Source: Gnetum montanum (Eukaryota > Streptophyta > Gnetopsida > Gnetales > Gnetaceae). From it: a stretch of 64,000 bases of DNA. The notes under the pieces are model-generated. The model saw nothing but the letters and a program-made list of their open reading frames with translations. It searched no databases and was not told the origin of the DNA. The translations under genes were made by a program, and so were the position numbers. Each line of letters begins with the position of its first letter. Position 1 is the stretch's first letter. Below are positions 45,791 through 55,399 of the stretch, in pieces. The stretch spans positions 693,602-757,601 of the forward strand of contig MNCI01007731.1 in assembly GCA_015680685.1 (NCBI GenBank), in the 5' to 3' direction.

Positions 45791-47365
45791 TATATAATTT
45801 TTCGTTTCTTGGGAAAGCAAATGGTTAGCTCAAAATGTGCCAAGAGCTTTTGCCTAGGTCTACCTATCTTTAATTTTTAATAGTGCTACAATGTCGTTGT
45901 GGGCATGCTACGCTACATGGCAAACCCCGCATTAAACAGAGAGAGAATAGAGAGTTTCCCCTTTTTCACCATTACGGCCATAAATAGGAATTAAACCTTA
46001 GTAAGCTTGCTATTCTCACTGTAAGAACCTAGAGCCCACATTCAAAGCACAAAGCAATTTCGAAGCACAGAGTGATTATGCTAATAGAGAGCAAGGCGAT
46101 TTTTGCATAAGGATAGGGAAAATTCTACAAGTAGGATGATGGCTTGAAAGAAAGAACGCACTCACATGGCACTTGCAAAGTTCGAGGAGGTGAAGGAAAC
46201 CCTAGGGCATGTGACACAAGCACGCATCATGGTGCTGGAGGACACACCGTTAACCTAGTAGGCTACTACACTTCCTCTGTTTCCTTGTGCTTTTTTTATC
46301 ATTTTTGTTTTCTATTTTCAATTTTGTGATTTAATTTTGGCTATTTGTGTTTCCTGTCATTGAGTTGTCATTGTTTTAGCCTTTACACCATCATTGTTGC
46401 TGATTCAGCCATGGCATATGTACAAATTCTATGCTATCATTGCATGCAAGGTCACCTAGACCACCATCACTTTGGCTATCTTTACCGCAGGGGTTTGGAT
46501 AGTTTAAGTTACTTGGCTTTCGAATGGCATAGCGTAGGATCCTCAGGAGGGTTTGGCAGTGCGTGATGTGACAGTGTGACAGGTGTTTTGTCAAGGTGTA
46601 GTGCTAATCACTTTGCTAGGACTAATCACTCTGTTGCTATGCTAGGCTATTCTTACTATGCTATTACTTTCATGTTTTTGCTACGCTATGTGTAGGAAGA
46701 GGGTTATGTTATGCTATATGCTAAAATGCCAGGTCTTGCTATGCTATGTATGTATTGCACTTGGGTATGATGCTAACATTTGTTGGTTGTGTTGTGCAGG
46801 ATAATGTTGAGGCCAACTCTAATTATCCTAGAAATCATAGGGGTCCTATGTTGTGTGAGCAAACCAATGACCAATGTTCCTCCTCCCCATACATGTGTGG
46901 GAGAGCGAGGGGTCTGGTTCAGGCAAGGAGCATAGGAGTTGTTATAATTTCTCCTCCAACATTTCAGTGTGATCATTTGGTCATACCTAGAGAAGGAAGA
47001 GGCACTGTCATAATAGAAACCCTATTGCTTGGGGAAAACTAGAGTATATTGACATTTTTGATGGACAAGGCAAACATAAGTAGGTAGGGAGAAGGATCTA
47101 GTTAACATCCCAAAGATTTGAGGTGTTTGGCTTGGATCTAGGGTATGCCTAAGTACAACTGCTATCATCCTTACAACACGTTGTTTGTTGCACATCATAT
47201 GGGAACGTGCTTTCAAAACCCACTAGCGACTATCTACTATGCTAGCGGGTGAGTTTTGTAACCTTCTTCTGCTGTATTGTGTGATGCTTGCTATGCTAGC
47301 CAAATGCTAATAGTATGTTTTTGTTATCAGGTTTTACATTAACAAGGAAGGGCTTCACGAAAAAT

Positions 47366-47462
47366 CGAGTGTGCTGACCACAGCACAGATAGCTCTGTAG
47401 GAGTTCTCTTCTANCGAGTGTGCTGACCACAGCACAGATAGCTCTGTAGGAGTTCTCTTCTA
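47366..47462. other. Assembly artefact: exact 48-bp duplication around a single N
   Basis: 47,366-47,413 and 47,415-47,462 are identical, with N at 47,414. This is how an unclosed gap with overlapping ends appears. It lies in exon 2 of the antisense gene. With one copy and the N removed, exon 2 reads in frame and its phase matches both neighbours; with both copies it does not. Confidence 0.9.
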
Positions 47463-47751
47463 TTGATAACCTGCATGTAGGTGTGATTGGTCAATGCAGG
47501 GGTGAGTACCACACCTACCCAGACCTACACCCCATTCCCTATGGCAAGTGCAAGGAGTCTAGTTGGCTGGATGAGGGATGGGCACCATTCAAACCGATCA
47601 TTGTTGAACAAATTCTAGTTAGTCTTTCGTTGTTCCTCTTATTATACTAACTTGGTAAGCTAAATAGTGGGTGCCACATGCTTAAGTTCCTTTGCAATCT
47701 TTTATGTTTTCCATGTTTTTATGCTAAGCACTTCTGTGCAAACTGCTATAG

Positions 47752-48803
47752 GGGAAAAAAAGCCCCAGGAGGTGACGGTGATAACCATTAAGAACCAGGA
47801 GGCAAACATCTACTTCAAGTATGGAGAAGTGGATGCGAGCCAGTGTTGGATATGCAATGCGACCTCAGACTCCTTAGTCCAGAACATCCAAAAGTCTAGG
47901 CTTATGGATCTGTTCCTGGCCTCGAACTCGAGCATTCCTACCACCAAGATGCTTTCCCTGGTTGATTCCTTTTCTAGTAGGGCAAATTGCTTTCACACGC
48001 ACATACATGTCATATGGGTGATCATAGAAATCAATGACTAGCTGTTTGTAGATCCTTTTGGTGTCCCCGCTGATGGCATCCTCATAGGGTCGAAGAGCAA
48101 GAAAGAGCTAAGCCTTCAGAAGAAGGACATTCAAGAGTGGTTAGGAATTGCCAAGGAGCGAAAGTGGCTCCCCATGGAGAAGCTCAAGCCAGGACCCCCC
48201 AAGGAGGTTTACCTTGTCTTCCGTGCTCGTGCATTTCCCTAGCTGCTTTCACAAGGGAAGATCCTTGGGATTGAGCAGGCCTAGGCAATGCGTGAGGTCA
48301 TGGAGGAAAGGGCCGGCTACAGCTGGGTGAATTTTCTATGTAAAGGCTTGCAAGCTGAAATCATGGGACTGCATAAGAAGTAGGAGTCTTTTTTTAACAT
48401 GCATTATGCCTTCTACATAGCCTACTTGCGGTGCTTTGTGGAGGTTCTAGTAGTTCACGAGAATGGATTCTGGATCATGCGAAATTGCAACCAGATTTCC
48501 AGATCATGGATCTGCCAAATCCTCTGGACGACCCAAGCCCAAGATCCCCCAGAAATAATTGGGGAGTTATTCTCTATGACGACTAAGGATCAGGTGGCCC
48601 ATAACTTTCATGGCTAGGACAGCATAGGAGAGACACCCACTGCTATAGCTGGTAGCATGTCATAGGAGAAACGTCTCATACCTGAGACTATGGCCAATAA
48701 GTTTCAGTGAAAGAGGCCTCCTTTGGCTAAGGAAACCCTCCATGCTGAAGAAGAAGAGGGGAGGAGATTGTAGCTTAAACTACAAAGGATGCAACCCCCA
48801 TTG
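47752..48803 (+). pseudogene. Exon 3 of the antisense gene: longest uninterrupted-frame exon
   Basis: 1,052 bp, 350 codons without a frameshift. In-frame stops: eight TAG and one TGA, all one C-to-T change from CAG or CGA. Recognisable text includes EANIYFKYGEVDASQCWICN (one CxxC pair), LFVDPFGVPADGILIGSKSK, QEWLGIAKERKWLPMEKL and MEERAGYSWVNFLCKGL. The C-terminal fifth is polar and acidic. The exon begins after a TATAG acceptor and ends at TTG/GTAAAT. I could not place it in a family by eye. Confidence 0.65.
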
Positions 48804-49609
48804 GTAAATACTTCTACCCATGCTTATTTCCTTGCCTACTTTGCTAACACCTATTACACTATGCTGCACTAGACAATGTAGCATAGCATAGCACTTGCTT
48901 TAGGCTAACCTATTTTGGGCTAACACCAACATGTTTTTGGCTGCCAGAGGAAGAAGAGGAGGAAGAAGAAGGCAATGAAGAGGTGTTGGCTCTGAAGACA
49001 GAGGTGACAAATAAAGACACGAAGGCCCCGATCTTAGAGAGAAGGGCCCCAGTCAAGAAGAAAGAAGATCCTGCCACTAAGGAAGGGGCTCTTGTTATTA
49101 GGCAGAATCCTCCTACTAACGAGGAGGATTTTTTTGGAGATGAAGAGGAGCCTCCCTTGAATAAAAAAGACACTAGTCTCTCAAAAGGAAAGGCACCAGT
49201 GCATGTAGAAGAGGCTGGTAAAGACCTGGCAGGGACTTCTACCAAGGCTTCCACCATCATTTTGTGTTAACAAGAAAGGGAACCGCAATTAGATGTTGGT
49301 AATTTTAATGATATGTCCATCATGTCATGGCCCATTTTGCTCATTGCTAGCATGTTTAGTTATTATGATAGGTGCCACTGTTGATGTTGCAGGACTCCCT
49401 CTGATTCGTGTGAAACCATGGGTCGAGACCCTTGATAAGTGTACGTTTATGTAGGGAATCATCAACGACATGATCAGCCACCTTAGGTAGATCGACCCTA
49501 AAGTGGGTAAGTTGTAGTGTTAGGTGCTCTCATGTTGCCATGCTAGATGGTTTGACTTTGCTAACCTTGCTACACTAGTGTGACTAATGGGCTCCTTACA
49601 TTGTGATAG

Positions 49610-50460
49610 CCCCTTGACTCAAATGGGACCCGACATGACCTTTGAAAGTCGGTGTCGTGCCTATGTTCCTACTTGAAGTGACTGAGGTGTCTCGTTGCGC
49701 ATATGATGAGGCTTGTAAATGTACTTTGCACTCAGCACACTCCTTGTGGAAGTACAAGTGCATCAATGAAGACCTATGGAAATAGGTCCAAAAAGCTGAG
49801 CAAGAGAAGGCCAACTTGAGCACCGAGGTGGCAAACCTCAAATCAAGGAATGAATTCCTCGTAGCCCATGATACCAATAATGAGGACTAGCACATGACTG
49901 TGATAGATCATGCCCGATTTTGGACAGTTGTGGATCAGAACAATGAAGCCACCCTCGAAATAATAGAATAGTAGATGCAAATAGACTTATTCACCGAGAA
50001 ATGTCAGGATTGAAAATATTTCAATGCTAGGGTTTATGAATTGAGGTAGTCCCAGAAAAACCAAAAACATATGTATAAATTGGAACATGCCACCTATCGT
50101 AAACTATACAGGGATGCCGCTATAGAGGCATTTACCTATAAGGCGTTTGTAAATGCTATTGGTGCTTCTGAGGCCTATGACAAGTTCAAAGAGCAAGTAA
50201 AGGTCACGGAATCTCCTGAATGGAAAGTGGACTTTCCCATAGGTGAGACTGCAACTACCTCCTTTTCTCTGGGACTACCGAGATGGATGATCATTGAAAA
50301 GGAGAAAGCTACCATAGACAATGAACCAAGTAATAGGCGTTGGGTGGATATCATGACTGAGGAGGTTTGGCATCGCCTCAGGCTCAATTTAGATTGTATA
50401 CCCTTCAAGATAGACGTAGCTCCTTCTCAAGTTAGTTATAACTTGTGTGCATTATCTTAG
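49610..50460 (+). pseudogene. Exon 6 of the antisense gene: coiled coil and C-terminal domain
   Basis: From 49,663 to 50,460 one frame is kept. A Lys/Glu/Asn-rich coiled coil (EQEKANLSTEVANLKSRNEF) is followed by a compact-looking region (YRDAAIEAFTYKAFVNAIGA, PEWKVDFPIGE, WVDIMTEEVWHRLRLNLDCI). Premature stops are TAG or TGA only. A 1-base frame change separates the first 20 or so codons. The stop at 50,458-50,460 may be intronic, because an acidic open stretch resumes just downstream and ends at TGA, 50,620-50,622. Confidence 0.55.
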
Positions 50461-50767
50461 CTAACTACTTCATTTCTACGACGCAAGTTCTAGATAGCAG
50501 TGCAGGGCCCACAGAGGATAGGAATGAAGGTGCAGCAAGGGACGACGTAGGGGAAGGCAATGCTGAAGGGGATGATGTAGAAGTGAATGATGAAGATGAT
50601 GTGAGTAGAGGCAACCCATGATAGCATGGGAGTTTTTTTGAGACTTTGAATTTTTGTAAAATTTTTGCAAACATTGTCTAAAAGACAAAAATTTTGAATA
50701 AAGAGGTGAATTTATTTTATGCTAACTTACGCATTATGTACATGGTGAATGTCATGCAAAACTTTCA

Positions 50768-51060
50768 CTTTTTTATGCTAGTTTTAGGCCATTTCAGCCC
50801 CTTGATGGTTTTAGGCCATTTCGGGCCATCACTAGTTTTAGGCCATTTTGGGCCATGGCATAACATAGTTTTAGGCCATTTCAGACCATTGCTAGTTTTA
50901 GGCCATTTCTTGGATAACATACTTTTAGACCATTTCAGGCCATTGCTAGTTTTAAGCCATTTTGGGCCATTGGATAACATAGTTTTAGGTCATTTCGGGC
51001 CATTGCTAGTTTTAGGCCATTTTGGGCCATTGGTAGTTTTAGGCCATTTCAGGCCCGTCA
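50768..51060 (+). repeat. Tandem array 3: TAGTTTTAGGCC...GGGCC units
   Basis: About ten units of roughly 27-33 bp with the core TAGTTTTAGGCCATTT, a C/T base, then GGGCC. GGCC...GGCC forms a dyad in each unit. The core is related to GCTAGTTTAAGG of arrays 1 and 2. It lies just after the 3' end of the antisense gene and before protease on the other strand. ORFs here are repeat products. Confidence 0.8.
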
Positions 51061-51169
51061 CATGTTAAAGGCTGATACACTAACGATTTGGAAATTGGTT
51101 AATTAGCAAGTAGTATAGATGCAAAATATAAAGGTGACAAATGTGCAAGGGTTGGTAACTAAGCAAAAA

Positions 51170-51469
51170 GCAGTGGGGTTGCTATGCTATGCATAGCTAC
51201 TTCTTGACCCATTGCAGGTTGAACGAGACATAAGGCTGAGATGCTTTGCCAAGGCCTTTGTCTACATCATTGCCCTCCACTTCAAAGTGCAACTTAGCCC
51301 ACGTGCTCTCTTTTTGGGAACCGGCTCACTGAGCTGATTCCTTTGTCGAATGGTCACTGTAAGCTACGACAGGCACTTCATTCTTAGAGGTTACAACCTC
51401 TGAGCCTTGTTCCATGTCTATGTTGTGGATTGCTTATGTCGCTACCTCATCACCATGGATCACCACCTC
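51170..51469 (-). other. End of gag-pro reading frame; possible splice donor region
   Basis: Coding-like minus-strand text continues from protease (AKLHFEVEGNDVDKGLGKA) to about 51,200, near potential donors (ATGG/GTCAAG, AGAA/GTAGCT). In Ogre elements an intron lies between the protease and RT regions, so these are candidate donors for a splice to the acceptor near 45,388. The pairing is inferred. Confidence 0.3.
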
Positions 51470-51960
51470 CCTACCTGTGTAAGACAAATGGATCCTATGT
51501 TGTATAGGTGAAGAGATAGTCCTAAGCTACGCTAACCATGATCTCCCCAAGATCAGGTAAAACTCGGGCATTTCCTCAACCATGATGAATGTTGCATTCA
51601 TGGAGAACTGGTCCCCTTTTACAAAGTCTATGTAGACTGTGCCCTTCACCACAACCTATGCCTCATTGAATGACCTCAGGCATGACATCATCATGGGTTT
51701 GATCTGGTTGACTAGGCCCAACCTATCCACAATAGGGAAGGGGATGACATTCATGGCAGTGCCATCAACAACATGTACCATTCGAATCTGGTGTTGGCCA
51801 ACCCGAATTATGATGAATACGAGTGTTGTAGTCACCTGGCCCCTTTCGGGATCTTTCCTAATGGAACCATCACTAAAAGTTAGTTGGGCTGGCTCTGGCT
51901 CTACAAGTGTAGAGGGAAGCATGACCGAGTGGATTGCTTCCTATTCTGCTAGCATGTCTT
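51470..51960 (-). pseudogene. Retroviral-type aspartic protease of the giant Tat element
   Basis: Processes the gag-pol polyprotein. The minus strand reads VHVVDGTAMNVIPFPIVDRL (active-site D-S/T-G region, here DGT), MMMSCLRSFNEA, then FYLILGRSWLA, the ILG-R-W flap-distal motif of plant Tat proteases. A weak stop lies between the two halves. It follows gag and precedes the antisense-gene gap. Confidence 0.75.
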
Positions 51961-52499
51961 CGTTGACCAGAATCACTGTCAACATGTGGATCAGACCCTC
52001 ACGGTGTGGGATAGATGTCATGATTAGGTCGTACAAGCTCAGTGTAGTGTTTTTCTATTTTAGAGCTTGTTTGACCTGAGTGAGGGCATCCAAGAGGTCC
52101 TGGCCACCCCCTATTTACCACCTTTCTCTTCTTCTATTTGTCCTAGAAGATGAATTTCCCAAGGGGGGGTGGTTTCAGATCTGGGTTCAAACCATTTTTG
52201 GTGGAGCAGCATGGACTATGTGGTTGTATCAACATTCCTATTTGGTGATGAGGGCATAGATGTAAGGGGTGAAGATGTAGGCTTGGAAATACTTGAGGCG
52301 GTACTCCCCTTCGACGTCTCGCCTATGAAAATAACTTCTCATTTTTTAGGACGAGAAGGTTGTTCAACTGTCTTGAATGGAATGGGGGCTGTTGAAGGAG
52401 TTGGCCCCCTTATAACAAATGGAGCTAATGGTGTTAATGTCTGGGGTGGTATGGTTTTTCTAATAGGTGGCATGGGTGTGGATGACCGGGGAGGAACCC

Positions 52500-54990
52500 T
52501 CAGGACAAATGGTTTCTACAAGCTTTGGTCAGTTGCTCATGGTGCTGGTGCACTACGCTGAGGCATGCGAACCACAAACAGTTGTTGGGGCAGCCTAGGG
52601 CTACTGTCAATGCCAATGGTATTGATGATGTAACTGGAATTACTAGCATTGTTGGGCTCAGTGTAGATATGTAGAGATTAATTTTCAAGGTGTACTGGGT
52701 TTCTTTCATCTAGCACCAGTTTCCACTGATCAATCAACCTTTCGATGTCATCATGCAATGCCAGATAGTAATCTGTATTGTGACCACACTGTTGATGGTA
52801 GTCATAAAATTGATCTAGCCTGAAATCATTAGGGACTAGAGGCTCATTGGGCAAGGCCAAAGAGGGGTTCGCAATAGCACTAATGTCTCCTAATTCCTTC
52901 TTCTGACATCTACTTATGTTGGATATGTCCCATCTCCAGTAGCTGCTTCACAAGTTCTGAAGGCTTGAGAGGTAGTCGGGTGTACTTTGAGTGATCTTTA
53001 TGCTCAAAGTTTATTCATGATTGTGCAGATGTCTTGGGTACGGGTACAGGAGGTTGTGGCACTTTTCCCTACTTGGACACGGGGTTAGCAGTGGGTGCGG
53101 CCAATTTCTTGTTATTCTTGTTACCATTGTTACTAGTTTTTGGCTTGGCGTTGATCACCACAGTGGCCACTGTGGCTGTTGGGGCCTTACCCTTATCCTT
53201 CTTTGTAAAGGTGTTTTTCTAGGAAATATAGGATGAGTCTTTACTTGCCTTGGCTACATCCTATATGCTCTTAGTCTGAGCGAAGACCTGACTAAGAGTG
53301 CAAGGAGGAAGGTAGTACAACTTAGACTTGATGACATCATTCACTACATCCTTAAAGATGGCTAGCAACTGGGCCTCCACAATGGGCTCATGGATTTCAT
53401 TAAGGGTTGCACTCCAACACTGGATGAACTTTTGGACTAGTTCTAGAGGATCCTGCTTCACACTCATCAATTGATCTAGCGTGGTTTTTGCCTGCAAGTT
53501 ATACTTGAAGCATGTTACGAACTGGGTTAGAAGCTCCTCTAGAGTTGAAATAGATGAGTGTGGCAACACACGGTACCAATCCAAGGCCTTCCCAGCCAGA
53601 GATATGGCAAAGACATGTATAATCGTGTGTGGCCATTGTTGCAACAGAAAGGATTCAAACCTAAAGGTAACAAGATGTGCATTGGGATTCCCCTTCCCAT
53701 TGTACTTCGTGAAGTGGGCGAGGGACATCCTTAGGGGTAATGTGAGCGCAGGGATTACATAGCTGATAGGGTCATCTAGTAAAAGTCCATGACTTGTACC
53801 AGATCAAACTCGATAGCTTTGAGACATTTTATTTCCTTGATATGGATCTAGATGAGCTAGAATGCTTGATGCAGACTCTTCGACGATGTGGACTATTGGG
53901 AAACTGCTGAAGTAGCTCCCATCTATTATATGGAGGGGTTGGCAGTGTGAACCATCGACAGTACCATTGGGGTGGCCCCTATGAAGGGTTCTCCTTGCAT
54001 TGTCCACCACCCAGAAGATGGTGTTGTTGAGGAAGTGACTGTGGGTTGCACCACGAAATGGGCGGGTTGTGTGTGAGGTGGAAGCGACCATATTCCCACC
54101 CCAGGTTGCACCATTTGTAGGTTTTGGTAAGCCTAGTGGGGAGCATGGTGAGACATCTACGATGGTAGCATAGAAAGGGGAGCAGTGAATGGGGTCCACC
54201 ACATGGATGGGCCTAGTGCCACCATTGATGGTAGGACATGTGTAAATGAAGAAATGGAAGCAGAAGTTGCATACAACTGTGAGGTAGGCATGGTGTGAAC
54301 ATGTGTAGGTTAGCCATGATTGGTGTGTGATGCGTCATAGGAATGAACTGATGAGTGGTCTATAGAGAAATAGTGGCTGCAAATGAAATTGGCCAACAAG
54401 GGTGTTGATACGCTAGGAAGATGATGTGACTACCCATTGCAGGTGTAGTTGTAGGTTGCAGAAGCATAGGTGTGATTACAAAGGGAACGACGATAGACAA
54501 TGGGTAGGTCCAGAAAGACTGGGTAGGAGGAATGGTGACGAGATTGGTTTGACCTCCCCTGTTGGATTGGGAATCGAGTTCCTCTTGTCCGTCCTAGAAG
54601 GAATCCTCATGGTTAGACGCTATGTATTATTGTTCCCTAAGTTTAGCCAATTGGATTAGTTGGTCTAGAAGCCATTGATTCGTCTGTGTCAAAGGGATGG
54701 TATCATCGAGACTGGGAACAAATTGCTTCTCATCGTAGTACGTGAACTCAAAGCTATGTTTGTCTTCAATTTTATGCACATCCAAGGGAAGATTTTCCTA
54801 CACCTTTGCATAGAGGAAGTTATAACTTTCATGTTGCTAGGCCAAGCCCTCAGGTCCCTAGTTTTGGATCTTGAGGGAATGAGGTGTTTCCAGTGTTGGG
54901 TTGGGCAGTTATTCAGCACCAGTGATGCCTTAAACCATGATGGAAACCTCAATGTTGAAGGTGTTATCAACGATGCTTGAGAATGCCATC
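52500..54990 (-). pseudogene. gag: gag of the giant Tat element: N-terminal domain, capsid, zinc-knuckle-like segment
   Basis: Starts near 54,990, directly after the leader. N-terminal domain: PLDVHKIEDKHSFEFTYYD. Next a Pro/Ser/Thr-rich linker (54.6-53.8 kb; GVGIWSLPPHTQPAHF). Capsid: open frame 53,728-53,261 beginning MSLAHFTKYNGKGNPNAHL, with SLAGKALDWYRVLP and ELVQKFIQCW, the Retrotrans_gag pattern. C-terminal: YHQQCGHNTDYYLALHDDIE (about 52,800), the Tat H-H-C-type motif in which two cysteines have become tyrosine. TAG, TGA and one or two frame changes inactivate it. Plus-strand ORFs at 53.0-53.3 and 53.5-53.8 kb are shadows. Confidence 0.75.
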
Positions 54991-55039
54991 ATCAAAAAGC
55001 TAAACGATTCTGCAAACGAGAAAAGCAAGGAAATCAGAA

Positions 55040-55365
55040 AGCAATCAAAAAGGCTTTATGTCTTTCCAAATTCCATAGGTATCATTAGAGCGACCGCTCT
55101 ATACTACATGATGTGCAAAAAACACAAAAGGTTATCACATTTACGCTAATGCATGATAGGGTATAGAACATGTGCAAGACTACCGTAAAAAATGAGCAAG
55201 TGAGATGGTGAACGGAGGCTTTATGTCTTGTAGGATTTCAAAGGAATCATCGAAGTGACTAATGTACATCGTACAATGTGTAAACAACCACAAATGGATT
55301 TCAAGTTTACGCTAATATGTATTAGGATGTAGAAAGCTTACAGGAGTACTATAAAACATAGGAAA
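55040..55365 (-). repeat. Leader of the giant element with a direct duplication
   Basis: Two direct copies of about 150 bp (about 55,040-55,195 and 55,205-55,360), with the same shared strings as the leader at 38,063-38,482: CTTTATGTC, then a short variable part, GTAAA or GTGCAAA with AACCAC or AACAC, and a gap to a run of AAAA(C/T). The duplication predates the split of the two units. Confidence 0.6.
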
Positions 55366-55375
55366 GGCACCAAAG

Positions 55376-55393
55376 GCCCTCCTTCTAGCACCA
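55376..55393 (-). other. Putative primer binding site of the giant element
   Basis: Minus strand TGGTGCTAGAAGGAGGG, starting a few bases after the LTR end (CACTACA then GTTTTC). The leading TGG and position fit a primer site. I could not assign the tRNA with certainty. Confidence 0.5.
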
Positions 55394-55399
55394 GAAAAC

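Larger units (their letters stand above)
46166..50622 (+). pseudogene. Intron-containing antisense gene carried inside the giant Tat element
   Basis: Unrecognised multi-exon coding sequence on the strand opposite to gag-pol. Exons fitted by GT-AG sites and codon phase: 46,800-47,248; 47,331-47,654; 47,752-48,803; 48,950-49,298; 49,393-49,507; 49,610-50,460; possibly a start exon at 46,166 (MALAKFEEVKETLGH) and an acidic last exon to 50,622 (GEGNAEGDDVEVNDEDD). Donors GTGAGT, GTAAGC, GTAAAT, GTAATT, GTAAGT; acceptors mostly CAG or TAG. Phases agree at four introns; the 48,804 intron needs the second AG of a tandem AGAG acceptor. Exon 3 is 350 codons in one frame. In-frame stops are TAG, TGA or TAA explainable by C-to-T at CAG, CGA or CAA; one frameshift lies near 49,640-49,680. 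Features: a Glu/Lys-rich linker (48.95-49.27 kb) and a coiled coil (49.75-50.1 kb). I found no known domain. It may be a captured host gene or an element-specific protein. Confidence 0.65.

Noticed and set aside
48910-49260. 116-residue Ser-rich minus-strand ORF
   Set aside because: It is the reverse of the Glu/Lys-rich exon 4 of the antisense gene; Ser runs are the complement of GAA/GAG-rich codons.
50465-50980. Ser- or Lys-rich minus-strand ORFs (69, 70 and 71 residues)
   Set aside because: They arise from the complement of the acidic exon end and from tandem array 3.
51639-52561. Plus-strand ORFs of 146 and 130 residues over protease and gag C-terminus
   Set aside because: The minus strand carries recognisable protease and Tat zinc-knuckle motifs here; the plus-strand frames have composition of antisense shadows.
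53021-53762. Plus-strand ORFs over gag (71, 62 and 93 residues)
   Set aside because: They overlap the Retrotrans_gag reading frame on the minus strand and show no domain; shadows.
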